64,000 nt of DNA from Caldilineaceae bacterium (GCA_020846635.1 JADLDO010000041.1:62001-126000); one strand, 5' to 3'; positions 1 to 8,984 are shown, counted from the first letter of the stretch. Program-made: numbers and translations. The notes: a model not told the origin generated them from the sequence alone.

Positions 1-171
1 GTCAAGTGGATCCCCATTTTTGTTGGGGTATTGGAGACATTGGGGGATGTGTCAACCATGTTCGACAACGTCCTGATTGGTGGGGGTGATATCGCCAGCG
101 AACTCGATGCGGCTCAGGCCAAAATCCAAACCATCCTCGATGCACATAACGACTATCCAGTACCCAGCTAG
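1..171 (+). CDS. C-terminus of a carbohydrate ABC transporter solute-binding protein (partial)
   Basis: An open frame enters from the left edge and stops with TAG at 169-171, giving 56 residues. The tail (VLETLGDVSTMFDNVLIGGG, then an acidic helix ending in DAAQAKIQTILDAHND) is typical of the last helices of family 1 extracellular solute-binding proteins. The next two genes on the same strand are sugar permeases, so this is inferred to be the substrate receptor of that transporter. The signal peptide and most of the protein lie outside the window. The family call rests mainly on context because too little sequence remains for a motif-based one. Confidence 0.7.
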   Translation, partial: VKWIPIFVGVLETLGDVSTMFDNVLIGGGDIASELDAAQAKIQTILDAHNDYPVPS

Positions 172-223
172 GGGCATCTCATTCTTGGCGGGTAGCATGA
201 TGCGGAATCCATAGCTTATCGAT

Positions 224-289
224 TGAACCCATCAAGGTGGCGTGGCCTGCAACTTTTGAGGTTGGGGCCATGCCCCTTGATGGGTTCAA
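224..289 (+). terminator. Long hairpin between solute-binding protein and permease genes
   Basis: The arms at 224-238 and 275-289 are perfect 15-base complements (TTGAACCCATCAAGG). Pairing continues inward through GGCGTGGCC/GGCCATGCC with small bulges to a short loop near 255-262. There is no U-run after the stem, so it is more likely an mRNA-stabilising or attenuating hairpin that favours the receptor gene than a full terminator. It lies in the 188-base gap before the permease. Confidence 0.7.
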
Positions 290-359
290 AGATAGTTTAC
301 CAGTAGAGAAAGCGGTGGAACTTCATCGCAAGGGGGAAAGTTGGAGAAGGAGGTCACGC

Positions 360-1235
360 ATGGCAGGGGCTAGTTTGTCACAAACTTCCACGAGGTCACG
401 CATAAGGTATCGCAAAACACTCTCACAGGTCATGACCTATCTACTGTTGGCGGCGCTCTCGGTCGTTTTCGCGATGCCCATGATCTGGCTGATCTCTACA
501 TCGCTCAAACCCGACGCACAAATGGCCGAATGGCCACCTGTGTGGATTCCATCACCCTTGCAATGGGATCATTTTTGGTTAGCATGGAGCAGCGGTAATT
601 TTGGGCTTTACTTCATCAACACCGCAACGATTACCATCACGGCAACGCTTGGGCAAGTCCTCACGGCGTCGATGGCAGCCTATGGTTTTACACGGCTGCG
701 CTTTCCGGGGCGCAACGTGCTCTTTGGCGTGTTGTTGGCAACCATGATGCTGCCCGGCGTGGTAACGCTCATCCCCACCTTTATCCTCTTCAAAGAACTG
801 GGCTGGCTAGACAGTTTCAAGCCGCTGATTGTCCCGGCATACTTTGGTGGTGGGGCCTTCTTTATCTTCCTGCTGCGCCAGTTTTTTCGAACACTCCCCC
901 CCGAAATCTTTGAGCAAGCGACGATTGACGGAGCCTCCAGCTACCGTATCTATGCCCAGATTGTGCTGCCCCTTGCCAAACCGGCCCTTGCCACAGTTGC
1001 AATCTTTGGTTTTATGAACCACTGGAATGACTTAATGGCCCCCCTGATCTACATCAACAGCCCGGACAAATTCACATTGACATTGGGGCTGCGTCGTTTT
1101 ATGGGGCTGGTAGATGTGCGCTATCAGGAAATGATGGCGATGGCACTGTTGATGACCCTTCCCGTATTGTTGGTCTTCTTTTTCTTCCAACAATATTTCA
1201 TTGAAGGCGTTGTCATGTCTGGGCTAAAGGGATAA
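360..1235 (+). CDS. Carbohydrate ABC transporter permease, MalG/UgpE type
   Basis: Inner-membrane permease subunit (291 aa) of a binding-protein-dependent sugar importer. It has about six membrane segments, starting with one near residues 23-45, followed by a periplasmic loop with TSLKPDAQMAEWPPVW. The cytoplasmic coupling motif that docks on the ATPase is visible as EQATIDGASSYRIYAQIVLP, and the C-terminus (FIEGVVMSGLKG) is typical of the MalG class. The ATG at 360 is chosen because AAGGAGG at 347-353 sits 6 bases upstream; an in-frame GTG at 237 would start inside the hairpin. The partner permease follows directly. No ATPase gene is in the window, so a shared MsiK/UgpC-type ATPase is inferred. 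Confidence 0.92.
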   Translation: MAGASLSQTSTRSRIRYRKTLSQVMTYLLLAALSVVFAMPMIWLISTSLKPDAQMAEWPPVWIPSPLQWDHFWLAWSSGNFGLYFINTATITITATLGQVLTASMAAYGFTRLRFPGRNVLFGVLLATMMLPGVVTLIPTFILFKELGWLDSFKPLIVPAYFGGGAFFIFLLRQFFRTLPPEIFEQATIDGASSYRIYAQIVLPLAKPALATVAIFGFMNHWNDLMAPLIYINSPDKFTLTLGLRRFMGLVDVRYQEMMAMALLMTLPVLLVFFFFQQYFIEGVVMSGLKG

Positions 1236-1241
1236 CACGCG

Positions 1242-2246
1242 ATGAGCACTTCCTCTGCTACGCCTAGCCGAGCATCCCTCCAAGCAAGCGCCAGAAGTGC
1301 CGGCAGACGCCGCAGCCTCTGGGCCAGCCCCGTCCGCCGCCGCGAGGCCATTGACGGTTTCGTTTTTATCCTACCCTGGTTTTTGGGGCTTGTAATCTTC
1401 ACACTCGGCCCCTTCGTAGCAGGCATGTATTTCAGTTTGACGGAATATGATGGGCTAACGGCCCCACGATGGATTGGACTCGAGAATTACCGCCGCATCT
1501 TTTTCGACGACCCCAAGTTCTGGCTGTCTGTCTACAACACCCTCTGGTATGTGGCCGCGGCAGTGATACCAGGGGTGATCCTGGCCTTGCTTTTGGCCTT
1601 GCTGCTCAATCAATCCGTACGAGGCATCACCGTTTTTCGCACCATCTTCTACATGCCCTCGATTGTGCCCGCGGTGGCCTCCGTAGCGCTCTTTATTTTC
1701 ATCTTGCATGACCGCTTTGGGCTGCTCAACGAACTGCTCTTTCAACTCTTTGGCGTGGTTGGCCCGCGCTGGCTGACCAGTCCGGTTTGGACAAAGCCCT
1801 CTTTGGTCTTGTGGAGTCTGTGGGGCATCGGTGGCAGCATGATCATCTATCTAGCCGGTCTCCAGGGTATTCCGCGCTCACTCTATGAGGCGGCAGCGAT
1901 TGACGGAGCCGGTACGCTGCGCCAATTCTGGAACATCACCATTCCCATGATCTCCTCCACCATCTTTTTTGTCCTGATCATGGGGATTATCGGTAGCTTT
2001 CAGATCTTCACACCCGTCTTTATCTTGAATACCGGCAGCTATGGACAAGCAGCATCAGCAGGGCCGCTGGATTCACTTCTGTTTTGGGTGGTCTACATCT
2101 ACCAGCAAGGCTTCCTGTTTTTCCGCATGGGCTATGCCAGCGCGCTCTCATGGATCCTCTTTCTTGTTCTGGTCTTCTTAACCGTCGTGCAATTTCGCGT
2201 TGCCCGCCGCTGGGTCTATTACGAGGACGGCGACGGGCAGGGCTAA
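1242..2246 (+). CDS. Carbohydrate ABC transporter permease, MalF/UgpA type
   Basis: Second membrane subunit (334 aa) of the same importer, six bases after the MalG-type gene. A basic N-terminal tail of about 38 residues precedes the first membrane segment (FVFILPWFLGLVIFTLGPF). The motifs YDGLTAPRWIGLENY, FRTIFYMPSIVPAVASVALF and the coupling helix EAAAIDGAGTLRQFWNITIP are standard for the family. The gene order MalG then MalF is the reverse of the commonest arrangement. AAAGGGA at 1226-1232, inside the end of the upstream gene, serves as ribosome binding site. The substrate cannot be deduced from the permease. Confidence 0.92.
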   Translation: MSTSSATPSRASLQASARSAGRRRSLWASPVRRREAIDGFVFILPWFLGLVIFTLGPFVAGMYFSLTEYDGLTAPRWIGLENYRRIFFDDPKFWLSVYNTLWYVAAAVIPGVILALLLALLLNQSVRGITVFRTIFYMPSIVPAVASVALFIFILHDRFGLLNELLFQLFGVVGPRWLTSPVWTKPSLVLWSLWGIGGSMIIYLAGLQGIPRSLYEAAAIDGAGTLRQFWNITIPMISSTIFFVLIMGIIGSFQIFTPVFILNTGSYGQAASAGPLDSLLFWVVYIYQQGFLFFRMGYASALSWILFLVLVFLTVVQFRVARRWVYYEDGDGQG

Positions 2247-2320
2247 AACAGGCAGAGGTAATGCTGTATAGCCGCCATCTTTTCAGATGAGCAAGAATCT
2301 AGAAAGCGTGAAATATAGCT

Positions 2321-3637
2321 ATGTCCGCAGCAAGCTTGCAGGTTGGCTTTAGTCTCATCGATATTACACCCCCTACAGGTCTCTATATGTGTGGCAGTTT
2401 GGACCCACGCACCAATGAAGGGACGCTAGACCCGCTTCAGGTGCGAACGATGGTCGTTGCAAGCCAGGGGCGGAAAATCGCCATTGTTGGCGTAGACCTG
2501 ATCAGCTTGCCGCGCAGCTTTGTTGACCCGGTCATCGCGGCCATCGCTTCCCAAACTGGAATTTCCGCTGACGCGATCCTCATAAGTTGCAGCCACACCC
2601 ACAATGGCCCTTATACACAAGAGCGTCACTACTCGCACAGCGTGATCGACGCTGAATACCTGGAGTCGGTCGCCGCCAGGTTGATTGACGGTGTTGTCAA
2701 AGCCGACGCAGCCTTGCAGCATGCCACAGCCCATATTGGGCGCGCGCTGGTGCATCACGGGCAGCATCAACGTCGTGTTCTGAGCAAAAAGGACGGCAAA
2801 GCGCTCAATACCTGGATGCCTGCCGCGCTCAATGACCTCGATGTCACACCCCAAATTTTGGGGTCGGTGGGGCCAATCGACCCAGAGCTTTGGGTGCTAC
2901 GCTTTGATGACTTAGCGGGCAGCCCGCTTGGCATCTTCTTCAACTACTCTGTGCATGCCAATGCGCGCGGCACGCTGCTCTGGTCCGCAGACTACCCTGG
3001 GGTCGTGGCTTCGCGTGTGCGCGCCACGCTGGGTGACAATGTCATCACCGTCTACGCGCCGGGAGCCTGTGCCGACGTCAACCCTGTGCGCGGCAGTGGT
3101 GACAATGCCTGGCAAGAAGTAGCCGACAATATTGCCGAACAGACGCTAGACGCAGCACACCGAGCCCAACCCTTACCAACGCCCGTTGTGGTGAATGGCA
3201 TCCGCCGCGACATTTCTGTGCCGCGACGCGACCCTGCCACCCAACCACCAGAGGCTATCGAACGGCTCAATTGGGGTGGCAAAGGGGGTCGCAGCGATCA
3301 CTTTGGCCCACATCTCCAACACATCCTTACCCTGCCGGAGATGATCAATGTGCCTGTGAGCGCGCTGCACATTGGGCCTTTTGCCATTGCGTCCAACCCT
3401 GGCGAATTGTTCGTGGAATATGGCTTGCAGATCAAGACCGAGTCCCCCTTTCCGCACACCGTAGTCGCCGAGCTAACCAACGATTCGATTGCCTACCAGC
3501 CAACGCGCCGCGCCTTTGAGTTGCAAGGCTATGAAACATTGGTCGGGGCAAATGTAATCAGCGTGGAGGGAATTGAGACCATTGTGGATACAGCGTCGGC
3601 TTTGCTCAGCGAACTGTGGCAAGCCGCGCAGGAATAG
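2321..3637 (+). CDS. Neutral ceramidase-fold protein, paralogue 1
   Basis: A 438-residue protein resembling the N-terminal domain of neutral/alkaline ceramidases. It has the opening VGFSLIDITPPTGLYMCG, the metal-site segment SHTHNGPY (H92, H94), a further histidine in SVHANARGT (H212) and the closing SNPGELFVEYGL and AYQPTRRAFELQGYE segments. In true ceramidases the nucleophile lies in GDVSPN; here the matching stretch reads ADVNPV (residues 251-256), so serine is replaced by asparagine. No signal peptide is visible, suggesting a cytoplasmic enzyme. It is the first of three paralogues in this sugar locus, so a role on an imported sugar derivative is more likely than lipid hydrolysis. No strong ribosome binding site precedes the ATG. 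Confidence 0.75.
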   Translation: MSAASLQVGFSLIDITPPTGLYMCGSLDPRTNEGTLDPLQVRTMVVASQGRKIAIVGVDLISLPRSFVDPVIAAIASQTGISADAILISCSHTHNGPYTQERHYSHSVIDAEYLESVAARLIDGVVKADAALQHATAHIGRALVHHGQHQRRVLSKKDGKALNTWMPAALNDLDVTPQILGSVGPIDPELWVLRFDDLAGSPLGIFFNYSVHANARGTLLWSADYPGVVASRVRATLGDNVITVYAPGACADVNPVRGSGDNAWQEVADNIAEQTLDAAHRAQPLPTPVVVNGIRRDISVPRRDPATQPPEAIERLNWGGKGGRSDHFGPHLQHILTLPEMINVPVSALHIGPFAIASNPGELFVEYGLQIKTESPFPHTVVAELTNDSIAYQPTRRAFELQGYETLVGANVISVEGIETIVDTASALLSELWQAAQE

Positions 3638-3694
3638 CCTTTTGGCTTCAAAAGCAGCTTCGATAACTTCACTTCCATCTAAGGAGTAGATCGC

Positions 3695-5020
3695 ATGTCC
3701 CCAGAAAGCCCCCCACAAAATCTTCGTGTGGGCTTTAGCGTCATCGACATTACCCCGCCGACGGGCCTCTTTATGTGTGGCGGATTAGAGCCGCGCACCA
3801 ACGAGGGCACGCTAGACCCTCTCCAGGTGCGTACAATGGTGGTCGAAAGCCAGGGCAAGAAAATCGCGGTGGTGGGCGCTGACCTGATCGGGCTGCCGCG
3901 CAGCATCGTTGACCCCATTATTGCAGCGATCGCGGCGCAGACGGAGATCCCTGCCGAGGCGATCATGGTGGTTTCCAGCCACACCCACAACGGCCCCTAT
4001 ACCATTGAAGGTCTCTACTCGTTCAATGTGACCAACGCCGCATACCTGGACGCCTTACCGGCAAAGCTCGTTGCCAGCGCAGTTGAAGCCAACGCCAACC
4101 TGCAGCCCGCCACCGTCCACATTGGGCGCTCGTTGGTGCATCACGGTCAGCACCATCGTCGTGTCCTCAACAAAAAGGACGGCAAAGCATTCAACACCTG
4201 GATGCCTGCCGCGCTCAACGATCTGGATGTAACGCCCCAGGTTCTTGGGTCGGTGGGGCCGATTGATCCAGAGTTGTGGGTGCTGCGTTTCGACAATCTA
4301 GCAGGAAAACCGATTGGCCTTTTCTTTAACCTGACCCTGCATACCAATGGTCGCGGTACGCTGCTCTGGTCAGCGGACTATCCTGGCACCGTGGCGGCAA
4401 AGGTGCGCGCCGAGTTGGGCGCAGAAGTGGTGACTGTCTTTGCACCGGGCGCGTGCGCCGACATCAACCCCACGCAGGGGGGCGAAGCATGGCAGGGCTT
4501 GGCAGACAACATCGCGGCACAAACCCTCGACGCAGCGCGGCGGGCGCGACCGATACCGGAACCCGTCGTCGTCAACGCGGCACGTCGCGATATCTCCGTA
4601 CCCCGGCGCGACCCTGCGACGCAGCCGCCGGAAGCCATCGAACGGCTCAACTGGGGTGGGCGCGGGGGACGTATGGATGTTTTTGGGCGTCAACTTGAGC
4701 ACATGGCTGCCATGCCGGAGGTTCTGAGTGTTCCGGTAAATGCCTTGCATATTGGCCCCTTTGCCCTGGCTTCTAATCCCGGCGAATTGTTTGTTGAACA
4801 TGGGCTGGACATTAAGCTCCGCTCACCCTTCCCCCATACGGCCGTAGCAGAATTGACCAACGATCTCATCATGTACCAGCCCACCCGCCGCGGCTTTGAG
4901 TTGCAAGGCTATGAGACACTGGTCGGCCCGAATCGGGTCAATATGGAAGGCATCGAGGCTATTGTAGACACAGCCGCCGAGTTGTTGGACGAGTTGTGGC
5001 AGGCAGCGAAAAAAGAGTAG
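3695..5020 (+). CDS. Neutral ceramidase-fold protein, paralogue 2
   Basis: A 441-residue tandem duplicate of the preceding gene. The two align almost end to end without large gaps and share long identical blocks such as PRTNEGTLDPLQVRTMVV and RRDISVPRRDPATQPPEAIE. The metal-site histidines (SHTHNGPY; LTLHTNGRGT) are kept and the nucleophile position again reads ADINPT instead of GDVSPN. AAGGAG at 3681-3686 lies 8 bases before the ATG, a better translation signal than that of paralogue 1. The 57-base gap and strand suggest one transcript. Substrate unknown; retention of both copies suggests related but distinct substrates or a heteromer. Confidence 0.75.
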   Translation: MSPESPPQNLRVGFSVIDITPPTGLFMCGGLEPRTNEGTLDPLQVRTMVVESQGKKIAVVGADLIGLPRSIVDPIIAAIAAQTEIPAEAIMVVSSHTHNGPYTIEGLYSFNVTNAAYLDALPAKLVASAVEANANLQPATVHIGRSLVHHGQHHRRVLNKKDGKAFNTWMPAALNDLDVTPQVLGSVGPIDPELWVLRFDNLAGKPIGLFFNLTLHTNGRGTLLWSADYPGTVAAKVRAELGAEVVTVFAPGACADINPTQGGEAWQGLADNIAAQTLDAARRARPIPEPVVVNAARRDISVPRRDPATQPPEAIERLNWGGRGGRMDVFGRQLEHMAAMPEVLSVPVNALHIGPFALASNPGELFVEHGLDIKLRSPFPHTAVAELTNDLIMYQPTRRGFELQGYETLVGPNRVNMEGIEAIVDTAAELLDELWQAAKKE

Positions 5021-5144
5021 GGATGAAGGATGAGGGATGAGCGGTGGAAAGCGTGCGTCACTCTCTCATGCCGGTTTCCCCTCAAGGGTGACAGGGTAGG
5101 GCAAATCTTTATTAACAGAAAATAATGCTTGGAGGAGTGTGGAT

Positions 5145-6236
5145 ATGACAAAGTTACGTGCAGGTTTCGTTGGTTTGCGGCGCGGAGGCGGCTTGGTACG
5201 CAGCCTTGCCTCTCACCCACAAGTTGAGATTACCGCACTTTGCGATCTCGATACCGATTCGCTAGGCAAAATGGGCCAAGACTTCAATCTGCCCGATGAG
5301 CGCCTCTATACAAACTATGATGACTTTCTCAGCGCGCCAATCGACTTTGTGGTCATCGCCACGCCAATCGAACATCACGCCACACAGACGATTGCCGCAT
5401 TAGAAAGCGGGCGGCATGTGCTTTGCGAACAAACCGCCGCCTATAGCATTGCCGATTGTGAGCGGATCGTCAACACTGTTCGCAAAACCGGCAAGGTCTA
5501 TATGATGGCCGAAAACTACTGCTATTTCCACTACATTCGCGAATGGCAGTCGATCATCCAGCAGGGCCGGTTGGGCAAGATTTTCCATGCCGAGGGTGAG
5601 TACATCCACGAAATTCGTAAACTGTTGATTGACCCCGAGACAGGCCAACATCGCTGGCGCTACACGCGCGCCCCGATCTGGTACTGCGCCCACTGTCTTG
5701 GCCCGCTGTTGACGCTGATGGACGACCGCATTATCAAAGCCACCGGCGTCCATTCCGGCAAGAACATCTTCCCCAATGAAGGGCTGGGCTTCCTGGACAT
5801 GGAAGTAGGGCTCTTTCAGACCGAAAAGGGTTCAACGATCAAGATTCTACGCAGCCAAGTGGCCCCCCGCCACCCGGAGATGGTCTGGTATTCGCTCTAT
5901 GGCACAAAGGGCTTTGTCGAGAACGGTCGCCACCGCACCCACGGCTATGGCAGCACCGAGGGCTATCTCTACCTGGAAGATGAAATGACCGAGCAAGAGG
6001 GTGCGAAGAAGATCGATTGCCCAACCAGCGACCCCAACGCGCCGGAGGAGGCACGCAAAGGTGGGCATGGCACTTCCGAATTCTTTATGGTGCGCGATTT
6101 TATCGATTCCATCAATCAGAACAGCAAGCCACCGATTGATGTGGTGCGCGCCATGGACTTCACCATTCCAGGGTTGGTGGCGCATGAAGCTGCCATGCAG
6201 GGTGGAACCTGGCTAGACGTGCCCAACTTCGCCTAA
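5145..6236 (+). CDS. Gfo/Idh/MocA-family oxidoreductase
   Basis: A 363-residue protein with an N-terminal Rossmann domain (GFVGLRRGGGLVRSL, then ALCDLD) and the long C-terminal sheet domain of glucose-fructose and inositol dehydrogenase relatives. Members usually oxidise or reduce a sugar or cyclitol hydroxyl with NAD(P). The usual EKP motif, whose lysine is catalytic, reads EQT here (LCEQTAAYSIAD), so ordinary dehydrogenase chemistry is doubtful. GGAGGAG at 5131-5137 gives 7-base spacing to the ATG at 5145; a GTG two codons earlier is possible but too close. It lies between ceramidase-like genes and probably acts on the same substrate. Confidence 0.85.
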   Translation: MTKLRAGFVGLRRGGGLVRSLASHPQVEITALCDLDTDSLGKMGQDFNLPDERLYTNYDDFLSAPIDFVVIATPIEHHATQTIAALESGRHVLCEQTAAYSIADCERIVNTVRKTGKVYMMAENYCYFHYIREWQSIIQQGRLGKIFHAEGEYIHEIRKLLIDPETGQHRWRYTRAPIWYCAHCLGPLLTLMDDRIIKATGVHSGKNIFPNEGLGFLDMEVGLFQTEKGSTIKILRSQVAPRHPEMVWYSLYGTKGFVENGRHRTHGYGSTEGYLYLEDEMTEQEGAKKIDCPTSDPNAPEEARKGGHGTSEFFMVRDFIDSINQNSKPPIDVVRAMDFTIPGLVAHEAAMQGGTWLDVPNFA

Positions 6237-6259
6237 ATTCGGACTGATTCTTCGTTATG

Positions 6260-6289
6260 ATACGGGCCGCTACCGGTGGCGGCCCGTAT
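6260..6289 (+). terminator. GC-rich hairpin after the Gfo/Idh gene
   Basis: ATACGGGCCGC (6260-6270) and its exact complement (6279-6289) enclose an 8-base loop, 23 bases after the upstream stop codon. No U-run follows, so it may be a processing or stabilising structure or a weak terminator. The next start codon is 42 bases downstream. Confidence 0.55.
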
Positions 6290-6331
6290 GGTTTGCACAG
6301 TGGCAGTCACCATAAACCACGGGGGAACTCT

Positions 6332-7627
6332 ATGCTTGTCGGTACAGCCTGGGAAGACATTACGCCAGCGCGTCCTATGCCGCTCATGGGGCAAATGCAT
6401 GAGCGCATCGCAACCTACACACGCGATCCCTTAACCGCCAATGCCGTGTTCTTTGATGACGGCACAACTCAGGTCGTGGTGGTGTCAGTCGATGTTTGCG
6501 TTGTCCCGCCCGAACTGATACAGGAAATTCAGGAAATCTGTGCAACCCGGCTAGGTATCAATCCCCAGAGTATCGTCGTCGCTGCCACCCATACCCATGT
6601 AGCCCCGCTGACGACGGATCGCTTCGTCGGTGAGCCGGAAGCCGATTTCATCCTCCTGCTCAGAGATGCCATTGTCCGCACCGTAGAGCGGGCAATGGCA
6701 AACTCGGAGGAATGTACGCTCTATGCAGGCACAGGCCAGTTGGCTGAAATGGGCTGGAATCGCCGCGGCATGAGACGTGACGGCAGTTGCCATATGTATT
6801 GGGGTAGTTGGAAGGAGGACTTTGCCGGGCTAGAAGGGCCACGCGACCCAGAAGTTGGCATCATCTACGCACGTCGAGCTGACGAGACGGTCAAGGTCGT
6901 AATCCCCTCCTTTTCCACCCATCCCAATTGTCTGGAGCAAGGAACCTTTTACAGTGCGGATTTACCTGGCGAGGTACGTCGAGTGTTGCGGGGTGTGCTG
7001 GGCAGTGACGCAGGAGTGGTTTATCTGACTGGAGCCGCGGGCAACACAGCCCCCTCGATCATGGAGCAGAACCCAGAACAACGCCAACCGTGGCGCAATG
7101 AGAGCGGGGTCGTCCGCTCTGGATGGTACTTGGGGGGCGAAATCCTCAAGGCCATGGCTGCTGCCACCACTCCAATGCCAGAGCCACGCCTGTTGCATGA
7201 ATGGACACAACTGGATATCCCCATGCGTGCGTGGGACTCTTGGTTGGATCCCTCCGAATTTGGGCCAGGGATGCGAGAGTTTTTTGAAAACAGCCGCGCC
7301 GCTTGGCCCCACTTGCTCGCAGAAAGCAACCCCGTTCCCGTCCGTATCAACGTCGTGCGCATCGGAGACGCGGCCATCTGCTTCAACCCCGCAGAGCTTT
7401 ATGTCGAGTTCGGCCTGGCGATCAAGAAAAGTTCACCGGCACAGGTAACGTTGATTGCGGAGTTGAGCGATGGTTACTGTGGCTATGTTCCTACCCCCGA
7501 AGCGATCCGTCATGGCGGCTATAGTGCGGCATCTGCCATCCATACCCGGCTCATACCGGAGGGAGGCTGGATAATGGTCGAAGCCACGACCGAATTGCTC
7601 GACAGGGTTTTCAATGCGAGCGGGTAG
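6332..7627 (+). CDS. Neutral ceramidase-fold protein, divergent paralogue 3
   Basis: A 431-residue relative of the two upstream ceramidase-like proteins, clearly more divergent. Shared landmarks are VGTAWEDITPARPMPLMG at the start, the metal-site segment ATHTHVAP, a second histidine in FSTHPNCLEQGTFYSADLPG, and CFNPAELYVEFGLAIK near the end. The nucleophile region reads GAAGNTAPS, so the ceramidase serine position is again not serine. The ATG at 6332 is preferred because GGGGGAA lies just upstream; an in-frame ATG at 6257 overlaps the 6260-6289 hairpin. Probably co-transcribed with the aminotransferase gene that follows after 50 bases. Confidence 0.75.
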   Translation: MLVGTAWEDITPARPMPLMGQMHERIATYTRDPLTANAVFFDDGTTQVVVVSVDVCVVPPELIQEIQEICATRLGINPQSIVVAATHTHVAPLTTDRFVGEPEADFILLLRDAIVRTVERAMANSEECTLYAGTGQLAEMGWNRRGMRRDGSCHMYWGSWKEDFAGLEGPRDPEVGIIYARRADETVKVVIPSFSTHPNCLEQGTFYSADLPGEVRRVLRGVLGSDAGVVYLTGAAGNTAPSIMEQNPEQRQPWRNESGVVRSGWYLGGEILKAMAAATTPMPEPRLLHEWTQLDIPMRAWDSWLDPSEFGPGMREFFENSRAAWPHLLAESNPVPVRINVVRIGDAAICFNPAELYVEFGLAIKKSSPAQVTLIAELSDGYCGYVPTPEAIRHGGYSAASAIHTRLIPEGGWIMVEATTELLDRVFNASG

Positions 7628-7677
7628 ATTATACAATGTAACGTGATTGAGTAACGTGAGTGAGATAGGGAGAATCT

Positions 7678-8952
7678 ATGTCCAGCCAACTAGCCATCTT
7701 TGGTGGCGCACCCGTCATCCCCAAGGGAACCTTTCAGGCGTGGCCTTTGGTAAATGAGGTCGATGAAGAGTACGTACTCGCCTCACTGCGCGGCACAAAC
7801 CATGCCTTTGGCCCCAACTGCGTCGCCTTTGAAAAGGAATTCGCAGCCTGGAACGGCAATCAATATGCCATTACCACCAACAGTGGCACGGCTGCATTGC
7901 ATATGTGCGTGGCAGCATGTGGTTGCAGCGAAGGGGATGAGATCATCGTCACCGCTTACTCATGGTCATCATCGGCGACCTGCATCCTGCACCACAACTG
8001 CATCCCGGTCTTCGTCGATATTGACTGGGAGACAATGAACATTGATGTCGCCAAAATCGAAGCCGCAATCACCGAAAAGACCAAAGCCATCATCGTCGTA
8101 CACCTTCATGGTTTAGCCGTCGACATGGAGCGGGTCATGGCGATTGCCGCCAAACATGGTTTGAAGGTGATTGAGGACGCGTGCCAGGCGCATGGCGCAA
8201 AATTCCAGGGCAAGAAAGTTGGCACACTCGGTCATTGCGGAGCCTTTAGCTTTAACCAGAACAAAAACCTATGCTCTGGCGAAGGCGGCATGTTTGTCAC
8301 CGATGACGAGGAGTTGATGAAGAAGGCGCGTATGCTCTGGTCTTTTGGCGAGACGCGCACCCCCACGGAATCGCGTGACTATCACGCCTATGCGCTGGGC
8401 TGGATGTATCGCAACAACGATCTCACAGCGGCGTTCGGGCGGGCGCAGCTCACGCGCTTGGACCTCTACCTGGAGTGGCAGCGCAACAACGTACAATTGC
8501 TTGACAAACAGCTAGAGGGCGTGCCCTACCTCATCCGTCCGACCGAACCGGAACAGCATGAACACAATTGGTACAACTATGTACTACGCTTCGACCTGGC
8601 CGCGCTCAACCAAATGCACAATGCCAGCCAGTTCCGCGACAAGATCGTGGCTGCGCTTCGGGCCGAAGGTGTCGAGGCTGTGGTGTGGCAGCGCTTTATC
8701 CTGCCGCGCATGACGGTATTTCAGGCCAAAAATGCCTATGGCTATGGAGCGCCGTGGACGAGCCCCCACGCCCAACTCGTCGACTATGCACTCGAGCAAT
8801 ATCCAGTGGCACAACGGCACAGCGATACCCATGTCTGCCTGGTGCAATCACTGCGCTATCCCAACGGGCCAGAGCTAACCGAGCTTATCACGGAGGCGAT
8901 TTGGAAGGTAATGACGCAGGTAGAAACCCTTGAAGAACTTGCGGCAGTTTAG
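7678..8952 (+). CDS. DegT/DnrJ/EryC1/StrS-family aminotransferase
   Basis: A 424-residue PLP-dependent aminotransferase of the sugar/cyclitol class. TNSGTAALHMC (67-77) binds the cofactor phosphate, VIEDACQAHGA (164-174) carries the aspartate that contacts the pyridine nitrogen, and SFNQNKNLCSGEGG (191-204) contains the Schiff-base lysine K196. Members make amino sugars or aminocyclitols from keto precursors; the start (LAIFGGAPVI) resembles the scyllo-inosose and AHBA-synthase branch. With the neighbouring Gfo/Idh gene it could form a dehydrogenase/transaminase pair. It is the last recognised gene of the left-hand sugar locus. The exact substrate cannot be read from the sequence. Confidence 0.9.
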   Translation: MSSQLAIFGGAPVIPKGTFQAWPLVNEVDEEYVLASLRGTNHAFGPNCVAFEKEFAAWNGNQYAITTNSGTAALHMCVAACGCSEGDEIIVTAYSWSSSATCILHHNCIPVFVDIDWETMNIDVAKIEAAITEKTKAIIVVHLHGLAVDMERVMAIAAKHGLKVIEDACQAHGAKFQGKKVGTLGHCGAFSFNQNKNLCSGEGGMFVTDDEELMKKARMLWSFGETRTPTESRDYHAYALGWMYRNNDLTAAFGRAQLTRLDLYLEWQRNNVQLLDKQLEGVPYLIRPTEPEQHEHNWYNYVLRFDLAALNQMHNASQFRDKIVAALRAEGVEAVVWQRFILPRMTVFQAKNAYGYGAPWTSPHAQLVDYALEQYPVAQRHSDTHVCLVQSLRYPNGPELTELITEAIWKVMTQVETLEELAAV

Positions 8953-8984
8953 TCGGGAATGTCGTCTGTGAGTATTCCCCGCCA

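Noticed and set aside
237..359. An in-frame GTG that would extend the first permease by 41 residues
   Set aside because: It lies inside the 224-289 hairpin, has no ribosome binding site, and the extra residues do not look like the permease family; AAGGAGG at 347-353 points to the ATG at 360.
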